From positions 28,642-92,641 of the forward strand of contig NZ_JAMTDQ010000063.1 in assembly GCF_023806635.1 (NCBI RefSeq): a stretch of DNA of 64,000 nt, written 5' to 3'. The DNA comes from Accumulibacter sp. GTDB lineage: Bacteria; Pseudomonadota; Gammaproteobacteria; Burkholderiales; Rhodocyclaceae. The notes under the pieces are model-generated. The model was not told where the DNA came from. It did no database searches and was given only the letters and a program-made list of their open reading frames with translations. Numbering within the stretch: the stretch's first letter is position 1; each line of letters opens with the position of its first letter. This document shows, piece by piece, positions 8,681 to 18,576 of this stretch. The translations under genes and the position numbers were made by a program.

Positions 8681-10939
8681 ATGATTGCGCAGGAACTTGA
8701 AGTGAGTTTGCACATGGCGTTTGTCGAAGCGCGGCAGAAGCGCCATGAGTTCATCACCGTCGAGCACCTGCTTCTGGCGCTGCTCGACAACCCGTCTGCA
8801 GCAGAGGCTCTGCGGGCCTGCGGGGCGAACATCGAGCAATTGCGCAAGGATCTGACCCGCTTCATCGGCGAACACACGCCAACGGTCTCCGGTGAGGACG
8901 AGATCGACACGCAGCCGACCCTGGGCTTTCAGCGCGTCATCCAGCGCGCCATCCTGCATGTCCAGTCCTCGGGGCGGAAGGAAGTGAACGGGGCGAACGT
9001 CCTCGTTGCGATCTTCGGCGAGAAGGATTCGCACGCGGTCTACTATCTGCAGAAACAGGGTGTCACGCGCCTGGATGTGGTGAACTTCATCTCGCATGGG
9101 ATCAGCAAGGTACCTCAGAGCGCGCCACGAAGCGAACCCGAAGCCGAGCCGGAAGCCGACCAGCAGGCGGCAGCCGGACCCCTCGACAGCTACACGATCA
9201 ACCTCAACGCGCTCGCCTTGCAGGGCAAGATCGATCCCCTGATCGGCCGTGACACCGAGCTGGAACGAGTGATCCAGACGCTGTGCCGGCGGCGGAAGAA
9301 CAACCCCTTGCTCGTCGGGGAAGCAGGCGTCGGCAAGACAGCCATTGCCGAAGGACTGGCACGACGGATCGTCGAGAGCGACATCCCGGAGATTCTGGCG
9401 AAGGCCAACGTCTACTGTCTCGACATGGGTTCCCTGCTGGCGGGGACCAAGTACCGTGGTGATTTCGAGCAGCGCCTGAAAGGAGTTCTCAAGCAACTGA
9501 GCGAGAACCCGCAGGCGATCCTGTTCATCGACGAGATCCACACTCTGATCGGTGCCGGTTCGGCTTCCGGCGGCACCCTCGATGCTTCGAACCTGCTCAA
9601 GCCGGCGCTTTCCACCGGGCAACTGAAGTGCATCGGCGCGACGACCTACAACGAGTATCGTGGCATCTTCGAGAAGGATCATGCGCTGTCGCGACGCTTT
9701 CAGAAGATCGACGTCAATGAGCCATCGAGCGCCGAGGCCGTGGAGATCCTCAAGGGTCTGAAGTCCCGTTTCGAAGCACACCATGGCATCAAGTACTCGG
9801 CTGCCGCGCTGACGTCGGCCGTGGAACTGTCGGTGCGCTTCATCACCGACCGGCACCTGCCGGACAAGGCGATCGATGTCATCGACGAAGCTGGTGCCGC
9901 ACAAAGGATTCTGCCAAAGTCGAAGCAGAAGAGACTGATCGGCAAGATCGACATCGAGGAGATCGTTGCCAAGATTGCCCGTATCCCGTCGACGCACGTG
10001 TCGTCGGATGACCGCAACAATCTGCGCAACCTCGACCGCGACCTGAAGGCGGTGGTGTTTGGCCAGGACGCCGCCATCGACGCGCTTGCCAGGGCGATCA
10101 AGATGGCCCGATCGGGCTTGGGCAATCCGACGCGACCGATTGGCAGCTTCCTCTTTTCCGGTCCCACCGGCGTCGGAAAGACCGAGGTCGCCAAGCAACT
10201 GGCCTACTGCCTGGGCAATGAGCTGGTACGCTTCGACATGTCCGAGTACATGGAACGGCACGCGGTCTCCCGCCTGATCGGAGCGCCGCCCGGCTACGTC
10301 GGATTCGACCAGGGGGGCCTGTTGACCGAGGCCATCACCAAGAAGCCGTATAGCGTGCTGCTGCTCGACGAGATCGAAAAGGCACACCCGGACATCTACA
10401 ACATCCTGCTGCAGGTCATGGACCATGGCACGCTGACCGACAACAATGGACGCAAGGCGGATTTCCGCAACGTGGTGATCATCATGACCACCAACGCGGG
10501 GCAGGAGGCGATCCAGAAGGCGACGATGGGCTTCACACCGTCGCGGCAGGCCGGTGACGAAATGGCCGAGATCAGGCGCATCTTCACGCCCGAGTTCCGG
10601 AACCGGCTCGATGCAACCATCTCGTTCCGGGCTCTCGACCACGAGATCATCCTGCGCGTGGTCGACAAGTTCCTGATGCAGCTCGAAGCCCAGTTGCATG
10701 ACAAGAAGGTCGAGGTGGTGTTCACCAGTGCCCTCAAGGAGCATCTCGCGGCGAAGGGCTTCGATCCCCTGATGGGGGCCAGGCCAATGGCGCGGCTGAT
10801 CCAGGACACGATCCGCGCCTCGCTGGCTGACGAACTGCTGTTTGGCCGGCTGGCGCATGGTGGCCACGTCACGGTCGACCTCGACGACGACGAGAAGGTG
10901 AAACTGATCTTCGAGGAAGAGCCTGAGGTCGTTGCCTGA
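8681..10939 (+). CDS. clpA: ATP-dependent Clp protease ATP-binding subunit ClpA
   Basis: Hexameric AAA+ unfoldase that feeds substrates into ClpP. The 752 residues comprise an N-domain (about 1-145) with the repeat that binds ClpS, an acidic Pro/Glu-rich linker, D1 with Walker A GEAGVGKT near residue 213 and Walker [10 protein letters not shown], and D2 with Walker A GPTGVGKT near 494. GAPPGYVGF is the D2 pore loop. There is no ClpB-type middle coiled coil, which separates it from ClpB/ClpC. It starts directly after the clpS stop. clpP is not in the window. Confidence 0.97.
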   Translation: MIAQELEVSLHMAFVEARQKRHEFITVEHLLLALLDNPSAAEALRACGANIEQLRKDLTRFIGEHTPTVSGEDEIDTQPTLGFQRVIQRAILHVQSSGRKEVNGANVLVAIFGEKDSHAVYYLQKQGVTRLDVVNFISHGISKVPQSAPRSEPEAEPEADQQAAAGPLDSYTINLNALALQGKIDPLIGRDTELERVIQTLCRRRKNNPLLVGEAGVGKTAIAEGLARRIVESDIPEILAKANVYCLDMGSLLAGTKYRGDFEQRLKGVLKQLSENPQAILFIDEIHTLIGAGSASGGTLDASNLLKPALSTGQLKCIGATTYNEYRGIFEKDHALSRRFQKIDVNEPSSAEAVEILKGLKSRFEAHHGIKYSAAALTSAVELSVRFITDRHLPDKAIDVIDEAGAAQRILPKSKQKRLIGKIDIEEIVAKIARIPSTHVSSDDRNNLRNLDRDLKAVVFGQDAAIDALARAIKMARSGLGNPTRPIGSFLFSGPTGVGKTEVAKQLAYCLGNELVRFDMSEYMERHAVSRLIGAPPGYVGFDQGGLLTEAITKKPYSVLLLDEIEKAHPDIYNILLQVMDHGTLTDNNGRKADFRNVVIIMTTNAGQEAIQKATMGFTPSRQAGDEMAEIRRIFTPEFRNRLDATISFRALDHEIILRVVDKFLMQLEAQLHDKKVEVVFTSALKEHLAAKGFDPLMGARPMARLIQDTIRASLADELLFGRLAHGGHVTVDLDDDEKVKLIFEEEPEVVA

Positions 10940-11013
10940 ATGTTCCACTACCGACGGCCACACGCTGCGGTGTGGTCATTTCTCGCGTCACGCAAGGGCG
11001 AAAGGCCAACCAT

Positions 11014-11508
11014 ATGAGCATCAGCACCCCAGACCTGCTCGACAGACACGAGGCCATGGCGGTAGCTGGTGCCGTTCGCGTCGTTGCGCCGGTCTTCCAG
11101 CGTTATGGCGGGCGCTCCAGCTTCTGCGGGCGCATCGTCACGCTGAAACTGTTCGAAGACAACTCTCTGGTTCGTGAGGTGCTGGCCGAAGACGGCCAGG
11201 GCAAGGTGCTGGTGATCGATGGTGGCGGCTCGCTGCGCTGTGCCCTGGTCGGAGACCAGTTGGCGATCCTGGCGCAGCGCAATGGCTGGGAGGGAATCGT
11301 GGTGTACGGTTGCATTCGGGACTCGGAGCCGATCGCCCGCATCGATCTCGGCCTGCGTGCTCTCAACACGCATCCACTCAAGAGCATCAAGAAGGGCGTT
11401 GGCGAACGTGATCTGGCGGTCACCTTTGCCGGTGTGACGTTCCGGCCCGGCGAGTGGATCTACGTCGATGCTGACGGGGTCGTCGTCAGTGCTCAGTCCC
11501 TGGACTGA
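11014..11508 (+). CDS. rraA: RraA family protein (RNase E activity regulator / HMG-aldolase fold)
   Basis: In E. coli RraA binds RNase E and dampens its activity; related proteins are 4-hydroxy-4-methyl-2-oxoglutarate aldolases. The 164-aa product shows FCGRIVTLKLFEDNSLVREVL, VIDGGGSLRCALVGDQLA and VVYGCIRDSEPIARIDLG, whose Arg-Asp and Gly-rich positions are the conserved ring of this fold. Strong similarity to the short RraA form, including HPLKSIKKGVGERD, favours the RNase-regulator annotation. ATG 11014 has AAAGG nine bases upstream; an earlier GTG at 10972 would add 14 atypical residues. It is followed 15 bases later by the ankyrin gene. Confidence 0.9.
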   Translation: MSISTPDLLDRHEAMAVAGAVRVVAPVFQRYGGRSSFCGRIVTLKLFEDNSLVREVLAEDGQGKVLVIDGGGSLRCALVGDQLAILAQRNGWEGIVVYGCIRDSEPIARIDLGLRALNTHPLKSIKKGVGERDLAVTFAGVTFRPGEWIYVDADGVVVSAQSLD

Positions 11509-11523
11509 AGCGGAGGGTAACGA

Positions 11524-12030
11524 GTGAACTCTGCAATCGACCTGCTCAAGGCAATCCGTAGTGGACGTCTGCAGGAGGTGCTGGCGGTACTGGATTCAGG
11601 TGCTCCGGTCGAGCTGCTCGATGGACGTGGCGACCCGGGTTTGCCCCTGGGCGTGGCCTGCTTCATGGGTTTTCCCGACATCGTGCGCGAGTTGGTCAGG
11701 CGGGGTGCCAAGGTCAATACGGGGGACAACTCGCAGCCCACTTCGCCCGTGTCGATGGCCATTCGTGGCAAGCGGAAGGAGGTACTGAAGGCGCTGATCG
11801 AACTGGGCGCCGAGATTCCGCCCGGGATGAACACGGGGCTGACTGAACAGGAGATCCTGGTCGCACGCTGGCGAGGGCAGCACTATGGCGCAGCCATGCC
11901 CAAGGCCGCCGACGCCGCACCGGACGCGCCGGTATACGAGGAGATCGAGATGGTGCGTTGCTACGGAACGGACACCTCGGTGCTCGACGCAGATCTGATT
12001 CGTGCTGCACGAGAGATGGAGAAGAAGTAG
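11524..12030 (+). CDS. Small ankyrin-repeat protein
   Basis: A cytoplasmic-looking protein of 168 aa with no signal or membrane segment. Residues about 5-100 hold two to three ankyrin-like units (LQEVLAVLDSGAPVELLDG, FPDIVRELVRRGAKVNTG, RKEVLKALIELGAEIPPG), suggesting a protein-binding scaffold. The C-terminal 65 residues are charged and not recognised. It starts with GTG at 11524 behind GGAGGGTAA. The 15-base gap suggests co-transcription with rraA. The function is unknown; binding partners cannot be predicted. Confidence 0.75.
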   Translation: MNSAIDLLKAIRSGRLQEVLAVLDSGAPVELLDGRGDPGLPLGVACFMGFPDIVRELVRRGAKVNTGDNSQPTSPVSMAIRGKRKEVLKALIELGAEIPPGMNTGLTEQEILVARWRGQHYGAAMPKAADAAPDAPVYEEIEMVRCYGTDTSVLDADLIRAAREMEKK

Positions 12031-12155
12031 GGCGAAAGCGAGCGCGGCAACTGCGAGCAGGCGCCTCGCCTTCTGCTGACCGCGCGAAATGTCTCGCCGT
12101 TGGCACGCTTGCAACTTGCCTGTCGGCCTGCTTGCAGCGACGTCTGCACAGCCTC

Positions 12156-12422
12156 TCAGGGCCTGCTGCCGGCCTCCGGCATGACGATGTTAACCTCCAG
12201 AACCTCGAAGTTGCCCTGCTTCTCCAGCGATACCTTGATGTCCTCCGGGTTCACCGCAACATACTTCGAGATCACCGCCATCAGTTCCTGCTGCAAGGCC
12301 GGCAGAAAATCCGGTTGGCTGCTGCCGCCGCTGCGTTCGTGCGCGATGATCAGTTGCAGACGTTCCTTGGCGATCGCTGCCGTCTTCGGTTTGCTGCCGA
12401 AGATGAGGGAGAACAGGGACAT
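12156..12422 (-). CDS. minE: Cell-division topological specificity factor MinE
   Basis: Stimulates MinD ATPase and drives pole-to-pole oscillation that places the division septum. The 88-aa product starts [15 protein letters not shown], the membrane-binding amphipathic N terminus. It then has [13 protein letters not shown], the anti-MinCD helix/strand, and a topological-specificity domain. The minD stop overlaps an ATG at 12428, two codons upstream; I prefer ATG 12422 by similarity, though either is possible. It is the last gene of minC-minD-minE. Confidence 0.96.
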   Translation of the reverse strand: MSLFSLIFGSKPKTAAIAKERLQLIIAHERSGGSSQPDFLPALQQELMAVISKYVAVNPEDIKVSLEKQGNFEVLEVNIVMPEAGSRP

Positions 12423-12424
12423 CC

Positions 12425-13246
12425 TCATTTACCCCCGAATAGTCGCTTCAACAGGCCAGGCTTTTCATAGTCGACGAAACGCAAGGGAATGCTTTCGCCA
12501 AGAAAGCGTCCGACGACGTCCAGGTAGGCACCGGCGACGTCGGTGCCGGCCAGATGGATCGCCGGCGTGCCGGCGTTGGACGACTGCAGGACCGCTTCGG
12601 ATTCGGGGATGACGCCGATGATGGGAACGCGGAGGATCTCCTGGACATCCTTGTAGGACAGCATCTCGCCATCGTTGACCCGCTTTGGCGAGTAACGGGT
12701 GATCAGCAGGTGTTCCTTGACGGGCTCGACACCGAGCAGCGCACGCCGCGACTTGGCCTGGATGATGCCGAGGATGCGGTCGGAGTCGCGTACCGAAGAC
12801 ACCTCCGGGTTGCTGACGACCAGGGCCTCGTCGGCGAAGGTCAGAGCCATCACGGCACCTTTCTCGATGCCTGCCGGAGAGTCGCAGACGACGTAGTCGA
12901 AGCCCATGTGTTCGAGCTCCTTGAGGACCTTTTCCACGCCCTCCTCGGTCAGGGCATCCTTGTCGCGGGTCTGTGAGGCAGGCAGAACGTAGAGAGTCCC
13001 GCTTTCCACATGCTTGTCCTTGATCAGCGCCTGGGTGAGGGTTGCCTCACCGTTGAGGACGTTGACGAGATCATAGACGACCCTGCGCTCGCAACCCATG
13101 ATCAGATCCAGATTGCGCAGGCCGACATCGAAATCGATCACGGCCGTTTTGTAACCGCGCAGGGCGAGGCCCGATGCAAAGCTGGCGCTGGTGGTGGTCT
13201 TGCCCACTCCGCCTTTGCCGGATGTCACGACGACAATACGTGTCAC
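12425..13246 (-). CDS. minD: Septum site-determining ATPase MinD
   Basis: Membrane-bound ParA-like ATPase that recruits MinC to the membrane and is displaced by MinE. The deviant Walker [11 protein letters not shown] is at residues 9-18, [10 protein letters not shown] follows, and the C-terminal amphipathic helix [14 protein letters not shown] is the membrane-targeting sequence. GTG at 13246 is the start: it produces the canonical [12 protein letters not shown] terminus and has GGGGAA seven bases upstream. The open frame reaching 13345 is not supported. It is 106 bases downstream of minC. Confidence 0.97.
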   Translation of the reverse strand: MTRIVVVTSGKGGVGKTTTSASFASGLALRGYKTAVIDFDVGLRNLDLIMGCERRVVYDLVNVLNGEATLTQALIKDKHVESGTLYVLPASQTRDKDALTEEGVEKVLKELEHMGFDYVVCDSPAGIEKGAVMALTFADEALVVSNPEVSSVRDSDRILGIIQAKSRRALLGVEPVKEHLLITRYSPKRVNDGEMLSYKDVQEILRVPIIGVIPESEAVLQSSNAGTPAIHLAGTDVAGAYLDVVGRFLGESIPLRFVDYEKPGLLKRLFGGK

Positions 13247-13352
13247 GGATGTTTCCCCGCAAGTCAAAGATGCGATTCTACCTGCAGAATGCGCAGTCTG
13301 TCGCAAGCCAAGCTGCCGCGGTGGCGTGTCAAGCCACCTCGTCACGGTGGCG

Positions 13353-14147
13353 TCAGTCGGTGCTCAGTGCCTCGACGAGCAACTGGTTGGTGTCACGGTC
13401 GGCACGCTCCGCCAGTCTCACCTGGACCGCTCGGCCAGCCAGTTCGTTCGGGACACCACCGTCGAACGTCCGATAGAGTCCAGCCACCGAAACGAGTTCG
13501 GCGTCGAAGCGCGTGCAGAGGATGCGCGCCTCCGCCGCGCCGCTTGCGCCGGCCAGTGCGCGCCCGCGCAAGGGCGCGTAGATGTGGATGCTGCCATCGG
13601 CAATCACCTCGGCACCCGCATTGACTGCTGCCAGCACAACCAGGTCGCCGCCACGGGCGTACACCTGTTGCCCGGAACGCAGGGGCCGATTGATGAACAG
13701 CGTTGGCGTCCTGGTGGAAGTCGGGACTGGCGGCGGCGCCGGATCCACCTGGATGGCGGGTGTCGTCTCGCCAGAGGTTGGGGGACTCGCTGTGGCCGCC
13801 CGTGCGGCCGTGGTGGTGGCCGGACGATCGTTGAACGCATAGGTCGGCAAGCCGGCGAAGGCGGCTCCATAACGCAATTCCTCGCTGCCGCCGCGAACGC
13901 CAATGACGTTCAGGCCGTGCGCCTTGAACACCTGTTTCAGCCGTCGCCAGTCTGGCTCGGGAACCTCGACCAGTTGCGCCAGGTCGAGGACGGCGGCATC
14001 GCCGTCAAAGAAATCGTTGTCACCAAACAGTCCCGTGGCTGCGCGCGCCAGTTCGTCTGCTTGCAGCGAACGCAGGGTGACGACGACTACCGGCAGGGTA
14101 GTGCCCTTGAATTCGATGGTCTGAGGAGTCCTGTCTGTTCGCTGCAT
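13353..14147 (-). CDS. minC: Septum site-determining protein MinC
   Basis: FtsZ-ring inhibitor. The 264-aa product has an N-terminal MinC_N domain (about 1-105, FtsZ-interacting), a Pro/Thr/Ala-rich linker (about 115-160) and a C-terminal beta-helix domain, with [38 protein letters not shown] and RALAG, that binds MinD. The linker is somewhat long. ATG 14147 yields [15 protein letters not shown]; the frame is open up to 14189. It heads the min operon. Confidence 0.95.
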   Translation of the reverse strand: MQRTDRTPQTIEFKGTTLPVVVVTLRSLQADELARAATGLFGDNDFFDGDAAVLDLAQLVEVPEPDWRRLKQVFKAHGLNVIGVRGGSEELRYGAAFAGLPTYAFNDRPATTTAARAATASPPTSGETTPAIQVDPAPPPVPTSTRTPTLFINRPLRSGQQVYARGGDLVVLAAVNAGAEVIADGSIHIYAPLRGRALAGASGAAEARILCTRFDAELVSVAGLYRTFDGGVPNELAGRAVQVRLAERADRDTNQLLVEALSTD

Positions 14148-14280
14148 GGGATCGTCGGGCGTGCTGGGCTGGAGTGGGCAGGCGAGCAAGTCTAGCCCAA
14201 TCGGCGAGAAAGCGGAACATCGCCGGCCTCACATGGTTGCGGTCGCGTCGCTGGCTACGCGCGTGCGACGGGCAATGTGC

Positions 14281-15435
14281 CTACGGCCAGGCGCGCGCAC
14301 CCCAGATCATTCTCCGGGCGACGAAGTGACGCAGCGGCGGCAGCAACTCCAGCGCCAGCAGGCCGAGTCCGCGTGCGTGGCGCAGCGGTGCCACATCGTT
14401 CGAGAAGGTGCGCACGATGCCGTCGGTGAAAGCGGCACTGCCGTTGCGGTCGAGCCACCGCCGACGTCCATACGCCGCGAGACCTGCCGCGTCCCCGGCA
14501 TCGCCGCCAGTACAGCCGCGCAGCGTGTCGGCGAGTTCCCAGGCGTCGCGCAGGCCGAGGTTGAAGCCCTGGCCGGAGACCGGGTGCAGCGTCTGCGCGG
14601 CGTTGCCAATCCACACCTGCCGTCCGAGGGTGAGTTGCCGACGCATCCGCAGCGCCAGCGGAAAGCTGGCGCGCGGGCTGCAGGCAATGAAGTCGAGGCG
14701 ACGCGCGAAGGGTATCCGGAGAGCGCTGAGGAAGGCGTCCTCGTCGAGTTCGAGCAACTCCCCGACCTTCGCCTGTGGCACCGTGAACACCAGCGAGTAG
14801 TCAGTGCCCAGTGGCAGCAGGGCGATCGGTCCGTCGCCCGTAAACCGCTCCCAGGCGCGATGATCGTGCGCCGCGGTCGGTTTGACCTCGGCGACCACGG
14901 CGTGTTGGCGATAGTCGCAGACGCGGACGGCGCCGTCATGGCTCGGGGTGCCCTCGGCATGGACGACGAGCCGCGCCTTGATGCGCCAGCTTTCGTCAGG
15001 GCGAGCAAGGATCAGCTCGGCACTGTTTCCGTCGCTGTCTACTCCCAGTACAGTGCAGTTGTCGAGCAACACGGAATCTTCCAGGCGTGCATCGAGGGCC
15101 GCAGCAAGTTCGCGGTAACGCATCACATAGCCCAGAGCCGGCAATCCGTAGTCACTGCAGTCGATGAGGGTGCGACCGAAGCCGGCGTGCTGCGAGACGT
15201 GAATCGACGAAATGGCGGTTGCCGCGGTGAGGTTCCACGCCTGCAGCCCTTCCAGAACCTGCCGCGTGCCGTGTGCCAGGGCAAGCGCCCGCGGGTCGCT
15301 GCGCCAGGCGCCGCGCCGCCGCGCGTCGATGAGCCGCAGGCGATGCGGGCCGCCGGCAAGTGCCAGCGCGAGCGCCATTCCCACCGGGCCGGCGCCGATG
15401 ATCGCGATGTCGACCGAGTCCCGGTGCTCAGTCAT
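14281..15435 (-). CDS. ubiH: FAD-dependent ubiquinone-biosynthesis hydroxylase (UbiH/UbiF/VisC family)
   Basis: Flavin monooxygenase hydroxylating an aromatic ring intermediate in ubiquinone biosynthesis. The 384-aa product has an N-terminal dinucleotide motif IIGAGPVGMALALAL and the family signature GNAAQTLHPVSGQGFNLGLRDA near residue 290, which contacts the FAD. Its start overlaps the pepP stop. The pepP-ubiH order is also found in E. coli, which supports UbiH rather than UbiI or UbiF; the exact ring position cannot be assigned from sequence. It is downstream in the amgK-murU-pepP-ubiH series. Confidence 0.85.
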   Translation of the reverse strand: MTEHRDSVDIAIIGAGPVGMALALALAGGPHRLRLIDARRRGAWRSDPRALALAHGTRQVLEGLQAWNLTAATAISSIHVSQHAGFGRTLIDCSDYGLPALGYVMRYRELAAALDARLEDSVLLDNCTVLGVDSDGNSAELILARPDESWRIKARLVVHAEGTPSHDGAVRVCDYRQHAVVAEVKPTAAHDHRAWERFTGDGPIALLPLGTDYSLVFTVPQAKVGELLELDEDAFLSALRIPFARRLDFIACSPRASFPLALRMRRQLTLGRQVWIGNAAQTLHPVSGQGFNLGLRDAWELADTLRGCTGGDAGDAAGLAAYGRRRWLDRNGSAAFTDGIVRTFSNDVAPLRHARGLGLLALELLPPLRHFVARRMIWGARAWP

Positions 15436-16735
15436 GCTGCATGACCTCCTCAATCTCGGCGACGGTTTTCGGGGCGCTGGTATAAATCCGGCAGCCTCCT
15501 TCGCTGACCAGCACGTCATCCTCGATGCGCACGCCAATGCCATGCAGGTGGTCTGGCACGTTCGCTCCCGGACGGAAGTAGAGACCGGGTTCGACGGTGA
15601 GGGTCATGCCGGGCGCGAGTCGGGTCCACTCCTCGTTGCCGTTGCCGCTGCGGTAATCGCCGACGTCGTGCACGTCGAGTCCGAGCCAGTGGCCAGTCCG
15701 GTGCATGTACCAGGGCTTGTACGCATCACTCTCGATTGCGCCGTCGACACTGCCCCTGAGCAGCCCGAGATCGATCAGCCCCTGGACGAGAACCCGCAGC
15801 GCGGCGTGGTGGTAATCCATGAACGATGCACCGGGGACAATGGCGGCGATCGCTGCCTCCTGAGCGGCGAGGACGATTTCGTAGACCGTCCGCTGTTCGG
15901 CACTGAAGCGGCCGTTGATCGGGAAGGTGCGGGTGATGTCGGAGGCGTAGCCGGCCAGCTCGCAGCCGGCGTCGATCAGCACCAGGGAACCTCCTGCCAG
16001 CAGTCTGTTGTTCGCGACGTAATGCAGGATACAGGCGTTCGCCCCGCCTGCGACGATCGGTGGATAGGCGTGTCCATCGGCACCGCGGCGGCGGAACTCG
16101 TAAGCCAGTTCCGCCTCCAGCTCATGTTCGGCCATTCCAGGCCGGCAGGCATGCATGGCGCGTGCGTGGCCGGCCGAGGCGATGTCGGCAGCGCGTCGCA
16201 GGAGGTCGATCTCGTGCGCGTCCTTGATCAGCCGCATCTCGTCGAGCAGTGCCCGCAGATCACGGATCTCGCCGGGTGCACGCGCGCCGCTGCGGCTGTT
16301 CGCACGAACCGTGTTGAGCGCTGCGGCGATTCGGCGGTCCCATGTCGGTTCATGGCCAAGCGAGTGCCACAGGCTGCCACGATTGGCGATCAGTTCCGGC
16401 AGCTTCTCCTCAAGGGTCCCGATCGGGTGCGCTTCGCTGAACCCGAAGGCTTCGGCGGCTGTCTCCGGCCCGTAGCGGAAGCCATCCCAGACTTCGCGCG
16501 CCTCGTCCCTTTCGCGGCAGAAGAGAATCGATCTGGCTTCTTTGCCGCCAACCAGTACGATCGCCGCCTCCGGTTCGGGGAAGCCGCTGAGGTACCAGAA
16601 GTAGCTGTCGAAGCGGTAGGGATAATGGGCGTCGCGGTTGCGCAGCTTCTCTGCCGCGGTTGGGATGATGGCCACCCCGTCGCCCAGACGTTCCAGGACG
16701 ATCTGGCGGCGGCGAGAATAGGGCTGGTGGTTCAT
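15428..16735 (-). CDS. pepP: Xaa-Pro aminopeptidase
   Basis: M24 metallopeptidase that removes an N-terminal residue preceding proline. The 435-aa product has an N-terminal AMP_N domain (about 1-135, RFDSYFWYLSGFPEPEAA) and a C-terminal pita-bread domain. Metal ligands are visible in order: VLIDAGCE (Asp), SDITRTFPI (Asp), HRTGHWLGLDVHD (His), TVEPGLY (Glu) and RIEDDVLV (Glu). ATG 16735 overlaps the murU stop (ATGA) and has GGAGAGA upstream; the open frame extending to 17104 lies inside murU and is not real. Confidence 0.95.
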   Translation of the reverse strand: MNHQPYSRRRQIVLERLGDGVAIIPTAAEKLRNRDAHYPYRFDSYFWYLSGFPEPEAAIVLVGGKEARSILFCRERDEAREVWDGFRYGPETAAEAFGFSEAHPIGTLEEKLPELIANRGSLWHSLGHEPTWDRRIAAALNTVRANSRSGARAPGEIRDLRALLDEMRLIKDAHEIDLLRRAADIASAGHARAMHACRPGMAEHELEAELAYEFRRRGADGHAYPPIVAGGANACILHYVANNRLLAGGSLVLIDAGCELAGYASDITRTFPINGRFSAEQRTVYEIVLAAQEAAIAAIVPGASFMDYHHAALRVLVQGLIDLGLLRGSVDGAIESDAYKPWYMHRTGHWLGLDVHDVGDYRSGNGNEEWTRLAPGMTLTVEPGLYFRPGANVPDHLHGIGVRIEDDVLVSEGGCRIYTSAPKTVAEIEEVMQHD

Positions 16736-17433
16736 TCTCTCCGTCCAAGCTCCAAGTCCAGCAGCGCGAGCCGTTCGCTGGTTCCGACGTCGACCCAGCG
16801 GCCCGCGTGCCGTTCGCCGCTGACGAGCCGACGGTGAACGCCGATGTCCAACAGGGGGCGCAGCTTCATGACGACGCCGGGCGCGACGCCGGCAAAGAAC
16901 TCGGGCCAGAAGACGCCGATTCCGGAGTAGGTCAGTGTGTCCTCGTCGGTGGACGGGTTGGCAGCCAGGACCTCCTTGCCAGTCAGCTGGAAATCTCCCC
17001 TTGGATGATGCGGCGGGTTGTCGACGAGGACGAGGTGCGCGCCGCGCTGTCGAGGGTGCCCGCTTTCGACCAGTTGCCGGGCGCGGCCGACATCCCAGTC
17101 GCACCAGATGTCGCCGTTGATCGCCAGGAAGGGGTCCGCGCCGAGCAGCGGCAGGGCTGCGGCGATCCCCCCCGCGGTTTCGAGTGCGCCCTGTGGTTCG
17201 GGCGAGTAGCTGATCGACAGGCCGAACTCGGCGCCATCGCCGAGCGTCGCCACGATCTGTTGGCCGAGGTGGGCGTGGTTGATGACCACCTCGCGCCAGC
17301 CGGCTGCCGCGAGGCGCTGCAGGTGCCAGACGATCAGCGGCCGTCCGCCGGCGCGAAGCAGCGGTTTCGGCGTCGTGTCGGTCAGCGGGCGCAGCCGTTC
17401 ACCGCGCCCCGCCGCCAGGATCATGGCCTTCAT
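16732..17433 (-). CDS. murU: N-acetylmuramate alpha-1-phosphate uridylyltransferase MurU
   Basis: Nucleotidyltransferase making UDP-MurNAc from MurNAc-1-phosphate in the anabolic peptidoglycan-recycling bypass described in Pseudomonas. The 233-aa product has the sugar-nucleotidyltransferase signature AAGRGERLRPLTDTTPKPLL at residues 7-26, the substrate region LETAGGI and the metal-binding NGDIWCDW. It overlaps amgK (ATGA), the gene for the kinase that makes its substrate, and this pairing is what identifies it over a generic NTP-transferase. Confidence 0.92.
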   Translation of the reverse strand: MKAMILAAGRGERLRPLTDTTPKPLLRAGGRPLIVWHLQRLAAAGWREVVINHAHLGQQIVATLGDGAEFGLSISYSPEPQGALETAGGIAAALPLLGADPFLAINGDIWCDWDVGRARQLVESGHPRQRGAHLVLVDNPPHHPRGDFQLTGKEVLAANPSTDEDTLTYSGIGVFWPEFFAGVAPGVVMKLRPLLDIGVHRRLVSGERHAGRWVDVGTSERLALLDLELGRRE

Positions 17434-18464
17434 CAGAAGCCGAAGGCGACGCCAGGCCGCTGCCCTGCGACGCGTTCACACAATCTGGCGAGCGTTCCGA
17501 GTTCGCTGTAGCGCTCACAGGTGCGGCGCAGGTAGGCCATGACCCGTGGCATGTCCTGCAGGTAGTCGTTCTTGCCGTCGCGATGGCAGAGACGGGCGAA
17601 GATCCCCAGGACCTTGAGCTGACGCTGCACGCCCATCCACTCATAGTCGCGGTAGAAGTCATGGAAATCGTCCTGGACCGGCAGCCCGGCGCGGCGCGCC
17701 GCTTCCCAGTAGCGGATCACGAAATCGAGTTCCTGCTCCTCCGGCCAGTCGATGTACGCATCGCGATAGAGCGAGACGACGTCGTAGGTCAGTGGGCCAT
17801 AGACCGCGTCCTGGAAATCGAGGATGCCCGGGTTGGCTGGAAAGGCTGCTGATCGCTCGCCAACCAGCATCAGGTTGCGCGAATGATAGTCGCGATGGAC
17901 GAAGACCCGTGGCTGTCGCAGGCTGTTGGCCAGAACTGCGGCGAAGACCGCCTGCAGATCGCGCTCGAGCGCGGCGTCGACGGTCAGGCCGAGGTGTCGC
18001 CCCAGGTACCATTCGGGGAACAGGGCCAGTTCGCGCTCGAGCAGCACAGCGTCGTACTCCGGCAACCGTCCGGGCTGGCTGGCAAGTTGGATGGCGATGA
18101 GCGCCCTGTTGGCGTCGCGGTAGAGTGGTGCGGCGGCACTCCGGTCCGCCAGCGCTTGCAGATAGGTCGTGCTGCCCAGATCCGAGAGGAGCAGGAAACC
18201 GTGTTCGAGGTTCTCTGCGTGGACCTCGGGGACATGCGCGCCGGCACGCCGGAAGAGCGTCGCTATTCGCAGGAACGGGCGGCAATCCTCCTTGTCGGGG
18301 GGCGCGTCCATGACGATCCGGGTGCTGGCATCGGGTAGGGTGAGCCGGAAGTACCTCCGGAAGCTGGCGTCTGCCGAAGCCGGCTCCACCGGGATGGGCT
18401 GCCCAGGGAACTGCTCCGCGAACAAGGTCTGTACCCAGTGCTGCAACAGCGTTGTGCGCGGCAT
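17433..18464 (-). CDS. amgK: N-acetylmuramate/N-acetylglucosamine anomeric kinase AmgK
   Basis: Phosphorylates MurNAc and GlcNAc at C1 in cell-wall recycling. The 343-aa aminoglycoside-phosphotransferase fold shows the catalytic loop VHRDYHSRNLM (HxDxxxxN) and the metal-binding ILDFQDAVYG. ATG 18464 has an excellent AAAGGAGAGG site. It is the first gene of a leftward operon with murU, pepP and ubiH. It is divergent from lptD across a 112-base region holding a perfect inverted repeat, an arrangement also known from pseudomonads. Confidence 0.92.
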   Translation of the reverse strand: MPRTTLLQHWVQTLFAEQFPGQPIPVEPASADASFRRYFRLTLPDASTRIVMDAPPDKEDCRPFLRIATLFRRAGAHVPEVHAENLEHGFLLLSDLGSTTYLQALADRSAAAPLYRDANRALIAIQLASQPGRLPEYDAVLLERELALFPEWYLGRHLGLTVDAALERDLQAVFAAVLANSLRQPRVFVHRDYHSRNLMLVGERSAAFPANPGILDFQDAVYGPLTYDVVSLYRDAYIDWPEEQELDFVIRYWEAARRAGLPVQDDFHDFYRDYEWMGVQRQLKVLGIFARLCHRDGKNDYLQDMPRVMAYLRRTCERYSELGTLARLCERVAGQRPGVAFGF

Positions 18465-18484
18465 GCCGCCTCTCCTTTGACGAT

Positions 18485-18512
18485 GATGCTAGAATTCGCC
18501 GATTCTAGCATC
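18485..18512. repeat. Perfect 11-bp inverted repeat between divergent amgK and lptD
   Basis: GATGCTAGAAT at 18485-18495 and ATTCTAGCATC at 18502-18512 are exact reverse complements around a 6-base spacer. Each arm contains TAGAAT, which matches the -10 consensus at five of six positions, once on each strand. No good -35 is visible at normal spacing on either strand. Position and symmetry fit a dimeric repressor/activator site or a pair of face-to-face -10 elements. It could also form a hairpin in transcripts. Confidence 0.7.
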
Positions 18513-18576
18513 GGCCTGCGCACCCCATGTGCCGACGACCGACGACGCGCCCTCCCATCAACTGACACGCAGCGGA

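Noticed and set aside
8423-10963. Very long minus-strand open frame opposite clpA (about 846 codons)
   Set aside because: It lies wholly antisense to clpS-clpA, has no recognisable domain and no ribosome site. In high-GC DNA the reverse frame of a real gene often stays open.
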